Origin: Sphagnum compactum
Lineage: Eukaryota; Bryophyta; Sphagnopsida; Sphagnales
DNA: 64,000 nucleotides
Assembly: GCA_965153455.1 (NCBI GenBank)
Contig: OZ234501.1
Span: 13,764,001-13,828,000, forward strand
Direction: 5' to 3'
Below are positions 50,331-61,435 of the stretch, in pieces; position 1 is the first letter of the stretch; each line of letters begins with the position of its first letter. The position numbers and the translations under genes are program-made. The notes under the pieces were generated by a model, which searched no databases, was not told the DNA's origin, and worked only from the letters and a program-made list of their open reading frames with translations.

Positions 50331-52040
50331 TGGCAGCGACGCGCTTGCTAAGCAAAGGGGAGGAGGAGGAGAAGGAAAACAACTCGTCTTCTGTTATGGC
50401 CAGAAGCAGCCACAGAAACACACCAAGCAATAACAGCAAAGTACAGTGCACACAAATCCCCAACTCCCCTCAAACCAAAACCGAGTTCCAACATGGTACC
50501 TTCGTTACAATTTCAGGGGGGGGTTTTTTTTGTTTTTCTTGCGCCGAAATTTCGCCATTTGGCGACCTAAAAAAAGAAACCAGACGAGTCAGCGGTATAC
50601 CAACATGTGTGAATGAATGGCTGCTCCCCCCCCTAACTCGCCATATTTTGAGAAAAAGAAAAGTTTATATCGCCATATTTGGACCAAAGTTCTTTGTCAT
50701 TGATTTTTTAGAAAAAACATTTGGTGGTGAGAATTCGCCATTTTGCTATCTATCAAAAAAAAGTCCCAAGCAATATATGGTCAAGGGAACTTTTAGGGGA
50801 AAATTTCCCAGAAAAAAATCGCCATTTTTTGAGGAAACAAGTTATGAAATCGCCAAGATTTTGGGAGGATTTGGCCAGTTTTTTTAGCGTTTTTTTTGGG
50901 AAATCGCCATATTTAGGTAATGGGTTTTTGTGGTTCCGCAAAATGTAATAAGATTACCAGTTTTTTTTTTCCTTTTATTTGTTTTGTGACCAATATATAT
51001 TTGGCTAAATCTTCTTGTGGTTGATCACCACTTTTGGCCCAACACGAGAAAGTGTTTGAGACCTTTGTTTTTGTTACTTGATTTTTAGGGTTTGTTTGAA
51101 GGTCTATATTTTCTTTAACATTTTCTTTTGGTTGATGTTTTCACGGATTCAAAAATGTAGGGTAGAGTCCACAGGGCGAGGGCCCATGGGTATATTCCCA
51201 AAAGAAGGGACTTAGGATGACATGGTCTCCAAGTTTGGCCCTACATTTAAGACCCGGGGATTTTGTGGTTGTCAAGTTTGACCCCACACTTGGGCCCGAT
51301 GGTCGCCAAATTTGGCCCTACATTTAAGAAACATCATCCACCCATGGATTTTATGTATGATTATTCTTGTTAGTTTTAATTGTGTCAATTTTTTCATTAT
51401 TACAAAACATGGGTGCAATTTTTGTTGTTCAATTTGCATTGTGCAAATATTTGATGGTTTGTCATTCAAAATTCAAAAGTGAGCAGGAACAAAAAAAAAG
51501 TCATTAAATTGCTATTGATTAAAAATCCACTATTGATGTTCACTCAAGTTTAGGGCAATTGTTGTGTGCATCCACAACCAGTGTGCACTATGCATTTAGG
51601 ATTAAGGTAAGCCCATTGTGCACTTAGATAATGGGAAATGAGTAATCTTTTTGAGTTAAATGATTTGGGGGTTTTATTTTTTACTTCTAGGCCTAGGTTC
51701 ATACGTTACAACACACTTCAAATTGACCATCGTGTTGTGAAAACAAGTTATAGTTAAGAGCTTCCAATTTCCATACCTTCAACCCTAAATTTCATTTTTG
51801 TTTTGTTGCAAATTTTATGCAATAGGTTTAGGGTTTTTCTTTCGACTTTTTTGCTATTACAATGTTGTCATTTTATTTTTTTATTTGTTGCAATCTACAA
51901 TTAGGTCATACATATTTCCATCATTCAAATTCCATAGCTTTTCTACAAATGCCAAATAATTTTAAATTTAAGGCTTTTTTCCCTCTCCTTATCTCATCAA
52001 CGTGAGGTTGGATCATCTTTTTCATTATCACCACCTACTG
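50331..52040. other. AT-rich DNA with a recurring CGCCA motif
   Basis: No gene is seen. Between 50,553 and 50,910 the word CGCCA followed by T/A-rich sequence occurs seven times (reported as a finding). Near 51,230-51,330 three phrases built on tttggccctacatttaag or a close variant suggest a diverged tandem repeat. The remainder, to about 52,040, is AT-rich with scattered stops in all frames. Confidence 0.5.
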
Positions 52041-52049
52041 TTGTTTTGT

Positions 52050-54080
52050 CTATTAACAACCCACCCATTAATGTGAAGTGTGATTTAATTGTTGAAAATC
52101 TGACTACGCACACAACAACATAAGAAAAGGAATATGAAGATTCAAGATGGTTGGATTGCTTACTTGTTTAGTTTGGTAGAAGATTTGCACCTATGTGAAA
52201 GGGAAAGAAAAATTTCTAATTTTGAAGCTGGATAATTTGATTAAATAGGTTAACCATTGGAAATGCAAGGTGTCCATGCTTAGAGTTGACACAAGATTTT
52301 ATTGTTGCAAAAAGGATTTGGTGCATGCCAACAATGAACATGCATACACCACAATGAGAAGGCTTTGTTTTTGACAAGTTTTTAATTGATGTGCGCATTG
52401 AAAAAAACACACAAATAAGTGCAATTTGTTGTGCTCTACTCATTGAAATCTCATGACCAACTATAAAAACATGAAACCCTTGTTGCAATGCTAAAAGTGA
52501 AGAATTGGTCCAAAAACACTAGTGTGATAACTTTAGTTAAAGCATGGCAACGGTCATGCACATTGTCTTGCTGGAGGTTACAAAAGACATATGTTGTTGT
52601 TGCTTTCATAATAAATAATGTAGATGAGGTCATAACAATTGACAACACCCAATGGATTTCCATACACTTATATGTGGGCCAAGCATGGAAGAGGAAGCCT
52701 ATCTTCTTTTTTGTATAAAGAATTGATGTTTCCAACACATGTGATAACGTTTTCTTTTTCTTTGAAATGTTTGCTTGCATTTGGTGGTTTAGGCATGGAG
52801 GAATTAGGTGGAAATTGGTGAGTATGGGTTATGATGGGAGTAGTGTTTTCCAAGGTGTTTAAATCAAGGTGACATTGTAGTTCAAAAAGAAGGTGGTTCT
52901 TTTTTTGAGTAAAGTTCGTTGCTTTACTCATAAGACCAATTTGACAATGATCGATTTATTAAAATTGGATCTAGTGTGTTGGTTGGAAAGTATGTATGTA
53001 TGTTTTTTTTTCCTCATAACCAAAAAAATTTGTGGAATTTTAGAAACTTTCTAACCTACTAAACAATAAGGGCTACAATTTTCTTCAAGAATGTCAAAAC
53101 AAGTCAAATCTCCGTGCTTTCTCCAATGAAATAGGTATATGGAAAATTCTACCCCTTCATTGTCCAAACCCACCCTTAAAGTGCAAAGAGTGAGGTTACA
53201 TGAAAAAACTTGAATGCTTTACATGACATTAAACTCATTCTTGGGTTGCCTTGCATTTTTCCCTTGTTTGATTATGTTTAGACATTGATTAAAATTGCAT
53301 AGAGTAGAAACATCTTTATGTGTGAATTTGTGCATTTAGTCAAGTTAGCCTAGTAAAAATTCTATCAAGCTTATTGCGATCTATTTCCCATGTTTGAAGA
53401 TCCATCTTTTGATGATTTTAATTTTATTGAAGACTTGACCAATGAAAATGTCCCCATTACCTAGTTTTTAAACCTAAATGGTAGAGAAGGTGTTGCATAT
53501 TTTGCATTTTCATTTGTTGAATGCAAATACCTTATTTATCAATCTATTATTGACAATCTCACAGTTTTACAACCTATTGCCAAAGCTACTTTCAACTAGG
53601 CTATCAGCAAGGCAAACACAAATTTTGATTTACAAACATTTTTTTCAAGATAACCATGGTCCATTATTTTGAACCAATTTTGTGGGAGGAAAATAACTTG
53701 AACTTAGTCACTCAAATTTGGCGCAAATTTTTTGCATCCACCATCCCCAACCATAAGTTCTCTAAATATATTAAATTGATCGATATTGTTGATGTCCGAG
53801 TCCTTGGCTCTATTGAATATGAATGAATTTATAATATTTGTACTTTCATGAAGAATAAGTTACAAGATTAATTGATCACACAATTGGATCTGTGCACCAA
53901 TTTTTTTAAGCAATGTTTTTAAACATTGCAAACTTTTCATTATAAGTAGGCCATTGCTAAGTGGCAAGGCAAATTTGATTATTGTGCGGATGCATAGTTC
54001 AATCCTAGCAACAAGCTCATTAAAGTTAGAGGTTTTTTGGATCGCAAATTTGGATGGCAAATCATAAATAAGGATGTGTC
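52050..54080 (+). mobile_element. Decayed hAT-like transposase (DUF4371/ZNF862-like family)
   Basis: Translating across stops and frameshifts gives ordered fragments like plant proteins with a hAT-type RNase H-like transposase fold. These are KPLLQCKVKNWSKN near 52,475-52,515, then VDEVITIDNTQWISIHLYVG near 52,620-52,680. MGYDGSSVFQGV lies near 52,829-52,860, followed by a block with CFTHKTNLTMIDL and a block with PKKFVEF and KLSNLLNNKG at about 52,920-53,080. Last comes a C-terminal dimerisation-like block, VRVLGSIEYE then FMKNKLQD and LDLCTNFFKQCF, at about 53,795-53,930. Many stops make it inactive. The family is inferred from the order of these blocks, which I recall from plant hAT-like proteins. 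Ends and inverted repeats were not found. Confidence 0.55.
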
Positions 54081-54895
54081 ACAATTTTGATGTGGTGTTT
54101 GTAAATATATAAACCAATTCAATGTGGATATTTTGCTTGAGTTTTTATTTTCTTTGTTTGTTTCAGGTTCTTGGACTTTTGTTTGTTTCATTTTACTAAT
54201 TGTTATCTTCAATTACAAATTTGGTATGCATGGAAGAGGGTCCAACTTACAAGGAAATTTGTAAATTAGAATCTTTTTATTTGTACCAAAGTAATAAGCA
54301 AAGGAGGTAGATGCAAGATGATGCAATGAGCATTAATAGTTTATATTAGCATTGAAGAAGCCAAAGCAACATTTTAAAAAGACATAAAATGTTTTTTTAA
54401 GGTTTTATTTTTATTTTAAACTCAAAAGTATGGGCTTGTGTTTTGATTGCTTGTGGGTGTAGGTAGGCTTTGAGTTACAATATTGGGCAACACCTTTTTG
54501 AGGGTTGAGATTCAAATCCCTTCAAGGATTTTAGGCTTCAAATCATGTTTGAGAACGAGACTGCAAATTATCGATAGTGAAAGTCACAAATTCCAAGCTG
54601 ACCTTTTGCCATTTTACCATCTCATTTGCATTCATATCATTGTTTCATGGATGTTGATTCACTTTTAAGTTGAGGTATTTGTGAAATTCTGTGTGATTAG
54701 CTTAATTACTAATTCAGTGGCTATATTCCATCCATCACTTGAGTTATCTGCCTCTGAAACTTGATCATATTGTTGGTCCCATTGTTCGTGAAATTGTATG
54801 AGAAAACTAGTTGTGGTATCTTATGCTCTTGCAAACGAATTTGTTCTTTGAAAAAAAAGGAACTTTGTTGTGTGTGACATTAGAGTTATCCTTAA

Positions 54896-55180
54896 AGTCA
54901 CGCTGTCTTTGGGCCTGCTTTCACCCCCTATCCCCGCTTTCAGTGGTATTACCAAAGTAAAGGAAATTTATTAAATCTCAGTATGAAATGCTAAAACTCA
55001 GCATTTAATGCACAAGATTCAAGATTAAATATAGTAGCAGTTTTACAGGTTCTTAGCAGTGAAAATATATGTAGCAGCAGTGGAGTCGCTCATGAAAAAG
55101 GAAATAGCAGTGAAAATATATGTAGCAGCAGTGGAGTCGCTCATGAAAAAGGAAAGACAGGATGAAACTGAGTTTACCAC
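54896..55180. mobile_element. Small terminal-inverted-repeat element (MITE-like), copy 2
   Basis: This copy matches the element at 17,446-17,675 along its length: agtcacgctgtctttgggcc on the left, a shared middle including tttattaaatct and gcatttaatgcaca, and agacaggatgaaact on the right. Its inverted repeats are imperfect (tcacgctgtcttt versus aaagacaggatga). It is longer than copy 1 because a 51-base segment has been duplicated inside it. Confidence 0.65.
55054..55155. repeat. 51-bp exact tandem duplication inside MITE-like copy 2
   Basis: Two adjacent 51-base units start at 55,054 and 55,105. Both begin tagcagtgaaaatatatgta and end catgaaaaaggaaa, with no difference seen. Copy 1 of the element has a single, diverged version of this unit. 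The duplication is therefore recent. Confidence 0.9.
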
Positions 55181-58100
55181 CATAATTGCTGAAAAACAGT
55201 CTGGTTCCCAAGTTATTTCGTTTCGTAAAATTTTCATTCTCAGTTTACACGTTTGCTACCTTATTATGACGGAACCTACCATTGTGGGCCCCTAACTTTA
55301 TTGTACCTTTCTAAATTCAATCACGTGGTTTTACACTTTTGGATTGTTTCCTCTGCAAAACTTTAAAGAGGAGCTTTGAGAGTGAGTAAAAGCGCTCCAA
55401 CAAGGATGTGATAGCTTTCTAAGGTGGATGTTAATTATAGTGAGCATTTTGAGTTGGGCATTCCAAGTTCTCATACTCTCTTTTTAATGTGCATTTTTGC
55501 TTCTATTTAGCCTCAAATCATATTTATTGATTGCTCTTGTTTCTGATTTTTAAGACTTGTCCATGTGGGGTTACTATCAAAGGTTTTTTTTTTTGCAAGA
55601 GGCAACAGTACTACTACCCTCTAACATGCCTAAGTGATGTCTAATGTAATTTTGATAGAGGCGTAAGTGATTTCTTTGTCACTTGCTGGTTTCATTTTTG
55701 GCAAACATGGGTCTTTCAAAATAGGCCCAAGGTGGTTTTTTCAAAATATACAATGGTGTGTTTAATAAGTGCCCCCCGAAAAAAACAACCAAGTGCAAAA
55801 TATGTGTTGAGATTATTTCTTGAGTAATCAATACTTAGAATTGAAGTCACTACGTATCACTTTTTAAAACATCCTTGAATGTAGGGTAACTGTCCCCATA
55901 TACTTATTTATTCGTTGATCTTAACCCCTAATGAATGTATTTATTAATTTGAAGTAACTAAAAATCCAATGCAAACCCCCCTTTTGTTTCGAAGGAAGGA
56001 TTGGCTCCTCTATTCACAGCCATTTATGGCTTTTATTTGTTGGCCTTCTGGTGAAAATTCGCATAGCACTGGTTGCTCTTGGTAGTCTCCCACCTATTTG
56101 CAATCCCAATTTCAGTCTTATGGGTGGGGTTGGAAAACAAAAGTAAGTAACTAAAACTTGGATGTGAGAAATATGTTTTCAGGGTCACATACTCAGCAAG
56201 GCTGGTGATGCTCCACCAGTGCAGGTACTAGTGTGGGTGCTGATTCAGCTGAGTATTGAGTACCTTTACTTACTTTGACTAGTTTGACGAATCAAAAGAT
56301 GTTCTCTTCCAGATCATACTGGATTGGCAGTTTCAATGGTCACATTCGAAATAGTTGTTGTGACGGCTTTCGTGGTAAGTTGCACATATGAAAAAGTGCT
56401 TACATGAACAACTTTTGATCATTCCAAACAAATAACAAGGAAAGGGAAATACAGTAAAATCATTTTAAGAGAAAAAAATTACAAAAAAGAGGAAACCAAA
56501 TAAAGAGTAGAAAATAAGAAAAAATAAAACTTATAATAATGAAGAAAAACCCTACTTGAAAAAGAATGAGGTGTGTCTTCTTTCTCCAAACTTCAAACTT
56601 GCATCCAAATAAACAAAAATACAAAAGTGAAAAAGAAACACTTTATTTTTATTATACAAAATAATAATAAAAACAGAAAACACATTAAAAAAAAGAAAGA
56701 TAGAAGTTTTAGAAAAAAACTAAAACATGAACCAAACATTGTTGAAATAACACACCTGTGCATCAGGCACGGGGTTCAAACTAGTATATTATAATACATG
56801 TTAAGTTGTGCCTGTAAAAATGAATAATTATTATTTTTAATAAATCATTTCATTTTTGCTTAATTGAATCAGTTTATTTTTCATTCATTGAAAGTTTGAA
56901 TTTTCTTGACATTTTTCATATCTTGGTTGTACATACAACATTATTGGATAGATGTATAACAATTTACATGTAGATCAAGAAACAATTAAATATAGCCGTA
57001 TTTTTGTCAAGATTAAACATTTTGATTTTAATTAGGAAGATTAAAAATTTCCTCAAATAAAGAGCGTCCAAATTTTTCAAGCTGGACACATGATTTAGTT
57101 CTTTTGCTTCCAATTGACAAATTTTTTTTATGAGAGTCCCACCATCATCACTTGTTCTACACAAGATAAAATTTGCAGTCAAGTGCAATCTCTTCGCTTG
57201 TGCTAAACTTATGCATCATTTCCATACCTAACCTCCAAATTTTTATCACTCTCACCCATTTCCACAAATTTCATCATAAAAACAAAAAGTGAAATAATCA
57301 ACACTTTGGTCACCTTGATGTGAACATTTTAGAGGGTTTAGGGTTTAATGTCGAATTATTTGAATGTCGAATTATTTGAATGTCGAAACTGACCCTGGAC
57401 TAGGTATGTGGATTAGAATTTTGTTTCAAAATAGGGCAAAAAAGACCTGGAAATGTGTAATCTTGTGATTATTGGCATTTTCAAACAAGGAAGCAAAACA
57501 AAATTCTTCATGTTTTAGCAGGGATAAATTTTGAGCCTTCGGTGAACCAGCAACTAGACTGGTACTACGCTAAAAATTAGAAACTAAATAGTAAGAAAAC
57601 AAGTTTAAAAAACTGCTACTAAACACAACTCAGAGTCCAAATGTGGGAAAAACAAAATCCACCTTTCTTTTGGGAAAAAATTGGCTATTTTTTCAAAAAA
57701 AGAGAATTATATCAAAAAATAATATTTTATTCTTATTCTTATTTTTCACATTTTGGCGAAATTTTGAAAAAAAAAAGCCCTAGGACTGCTAAGGGTCTAA
57801 GACCAAATTTGGCATTAAATTTCCTAGGTTCAATATAGAAACTAAGAGGCGTCACTGAAGAAGATGAAGGTACCTGAGTAGGTGCCCTTCACCATCACCA
57901 CGTTTTGATACTAGTTGTTAATGCTTGAGTAATAGTTTACTATTGTTTTATGTGGAGACATGGGAATAATATCGAGTCTAAGAGCATCTTCAACTGTGCT
58001 CAGTATGTGACTCCAGAGAATAAAATTCATTGCGGAAAAGTCAAAATGTGCCGGTTTAGCTCTAGTTTATGTCTAGAGTTACATACTGAGCAGCGTTGGA

Positions 58101-60879
58101 GATGCTCTCTAAGGCTTTTTCTTTTGTGTGTGTGTGTGTATTTGGCATATTGTTCACATGTTCAAATTGTCGAAATCTTGAGACTTTTTGAGTTTGGACC
58201 TCTTTCCACGGGAAAATTATTCTGTTTTTTAACCGTCTATCACGAGCGTGCATGTCCATATTTCAATTAATTAAATGAGAGTGCCTCTTCCCATTAACTT
58301 ATTTTTTTGGGTTTCCATGAACCGTTTTGATCCATCACAAAATAAACTAAACCTTGGGAGTCTTCCCAAACTAAAAGATTATATTCTGAAGATAGAGAGT
58401 GCGTTCCTTTTATCTATGAAGCCAAGTAAATTGTTTTGTTTTGTCAGGCTGACATCTCTCAGATCACGGCTCTTCATGCCATGTTCTTGGTATCGTTGGA
58501 AAGCTCTTGATTAGTAGGGGTGCATCGACTTGGTTTGAGACCGTTTGGAATTAGAGTGTGGAAGCTATTGATTATTGAATCATTTTCTCAACAAAAATAA
58601 AATAAAATTAAAACTGAAAATTGTATTGGAATTTGGGCTCGGGTGTTCTTGGTGTTGTTCGAAAGCCCTCCACTAGTCAGATTTATTAGAGTGTATTCCA
58701 CAATTTTCAGAGGCGTGAAAAATATTTATTTTTGAGTGGATTTTATTGCTGAGAATTCAGAAAAATTGCAAAAATTGGGTTTGGAAGAAAAAAAAATCTG
58801 TTGAGCCTTCAATGTGTTCACACTTGGGCCAAAGACACAGGTTACACTAGCATATGTGAACAGACAACAACTTTTGGGCAAAGCATATCACATCAATGTG
58901 CAATGCTATTGTGAACATCTTGCCGAACACATTGGGAACTTCAAGAACCTTTGAGAACTTGTTGGGAACTGATTGGGAGCATAAGCAACACGTTTATCTG
59001 GTCTTAGCTTTTTATTTATTTATTAATTTAATTTAAATTAGTTAATTTTATTTTCTTCTTGTTTTGAAGAACGTTTTTCTTTGTAGACTACCTAGTAGAC
59101 CAAATTTGTTAGCTTTTTTCTTAAAGAAATGTTCATTTGTGAAATTTTTTGTTCGATATGCAAAAAGCAAATGTGTCCAATTCTATCCACTTATAGTTCT
59201 ACTTTCTAGCTTTAAAGATACATTCTTTTGAGCTCATGTATTTAAAAACACGTTACATTGGGCACAAGACAAATATCATATACATGGGATAACTTCTTTT
59301 TTTTGGGTGCAAAAGGTCCACCATGACAAAAAGTGAGGAACAAAATAACAAAAATAAGAATGTTAGTAGTGAAACAAAAAAGTACAAAAAAAAAGTGCAA
59401 AATATCAATTTGCACACGACATGATTGTTTGGAATACGATAACAAGGGTGTAGTTACCAAGTTTCCTAGGAAAGAAAAATCTTTGGGAAGGGGGCTAGGT
59501 TGTTTTTACAAAATTATTTTTACAACTTGCATCCTAAAGCAAAATTGACCAATATAAAATAATAACAATACACGTTAGAAAACCAATAATTAAAAATTTA
59601 GACACAACAAAAAATTATGACAAGTCCAAAAATTCAAATTAAGTTTTATCATTCGTAAATGACAAAAATCACTACCTACCAACATATTGCCAAATAATAT
59701 ATTAAAAATGGTGTCAAATTACCACTTAGTTTGGAAGGAGGCTTGATCTTTCTTAGGGTTCACATTTTAGCTACCCAAATCGTGGACAACAAAGGAGCTC
59801 GAGCACACAAAACTTTGGACGCATAGAAGTTGAGACACATAGGACTAGTGAAAGACATGAACTAAATACAAGGTGCATAACACATACTTTATTTATTAGG
59901 GGGGACTCTAATAACTATGAATATCTAATTACTAAATACATGTGATGCGAATCTTGAGAGTTCATCGTTTTCAAGATTAGGTCGACACTAACCAAGGATG
60001 CAAAAAAGAAGAAAACATTACTCATACTTGTGTAGTCCCATCGACAAACATTGGAGTTATGAAGTTGTATGTGCATAGTTCATGTGTTTGTGTGTAAAAT
60101 ATTTCAATTATTACCTTGCATTTTAAATTAAATAAATTTGCATACATGTATTGTGCATAGATGTTATCTTTATTTCAACTTATAGTTTTGAAACATAAGA
60201 GAGATGTCCAACAATTCAATATTGCTATGGTCTTTTGGACATCCACCTTCTCTTAAAACACTAGAACATGTTCTATTTAATAACCCATTGTTGTTCACTA
60301 ACCACTTAGTTTTAAAGAAAATTTGTTAATGTAAATAGCTTTACAAAGAAAACATGATAAAAATCAAGTAATTGTGCAACAATTGCTACATGTATTTGGA
60401 TTAAATGCCTAATGTTGTTGGGCAAACATGTTGCTATATATGTTTACATATCCCAAAGCCAAACTTTTTTCAAATAGGCACACGTCCAAAAGCAAAAGGA
60501 AGTGCTTTTATAAAAAAAAACACTAAGAGGGAGTATGGGGATTTAATAGTGTGATTCATATTAATTTAGTTAGTTGGAGTTGGGCTCAAAGGAACAATTT
60601 GTGTTTTGTAATAAACTTATTGATTGGCCTAAGAGGGGGAAAAAACCATTCTGAAAGCCAAAAGTCTAAACAACTGAAAAAGGAAATTTCCATTCCACTC
60701 TGAAGTAGGAGTGATATGAAACTAAAAAAAACTTTATTGTCACTAAGACTGGACATATGCAACGGTCCCAAGAGTAGAAGAGAAGAAGGGTGGTGTTCCT
60801 CCCCTTTGTCCCATGTAGGCTACATAGGTGAGAGGAGGACAACATTTGTCAAAGCATATGAGATAAAAAAAGAGGTGCT

Positions 60880-61435
60880 ATTGGGAACATCTTGGGGCAA
60901 ATATTGAGAACATGCGATGGAGAAATTGGGAATGCAATGAGAACCCATTGGGAACATATTGGGGAAAATAATGAGAACATGCGGAACAAATTGGGAATGT
61001 GATGAGAACCCATTGGTAACATCTTGGGGAAAATTTGAGAACATGCGAAACAAATTGGGAATGCGATGAGAACCCATTGGGAACATCTCGGGGAAAATAA
61101 TGAGAGCATGTGGAACAAATTGGGAATGTGATGAGAACCCATTGGGAACATCTTGGGGAAAATTTGAGAACATGTGAAACAAATTGGGAATGCGATGAGA
61201 ACCCATTGGGAACATCTCGGGGAAAATAATGAGAGCATGTGGAACAAATTGGGAATGTGATGAGAACCCATTGGGAACATCTTGGGGAAAATATTGAGAA
61301 CATGCGGAACAAATTGGGAATGTGATGAGAACCCATTGGGAACATCTTGGGGAAAATATTGAGAACATGCAGAACAAATTGGGAATGCGATGAGAACCCA
61401 TTGGGAACCTGATGGGAAGACATTGAGAATGAGGG
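60880..61435. repeat. Minisatellite, 64/65-bp units
   Basis: About eight tandem units have the word cccattg starting at 60,944, 61,009, 61,073, 61,138, 61,202, 61,267, 61,332 and 61,397, giving spacings of 65, 64, 65, 64, 65, 65 and 65. Each unit contains attgggaacatcttgggg, then gagaacatg(c/t)g, then aaattgggaatg and gatgagaaccc. Shorter ~21-base subrepeats built on attggga are visible inside. All three minus-strand frames are open through the array, but the translation is repetitive and I do not regard it as a gene. Confidence 0.92.

Larger units (their letters stand above)
54081..60880. other. AT-rich gene-free DNA
   Basis: No convincing gene is seen. The stretch holds the second copy of the small inverted-repeat element (54,896-55,180), a short tandem gtcgaattatttgaat repeat (about 57,350-57,386), a GT microsatellite at about 58,123-58,138, and isolated attgggaac-type words near 58,938-58,980 that resemble the minisatellite further right. 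The frame at 57,641-57,838 is AT-driven. The plus-strand frames at 57,950-58,514 have no recognisable domain. Confidence 0.5.
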
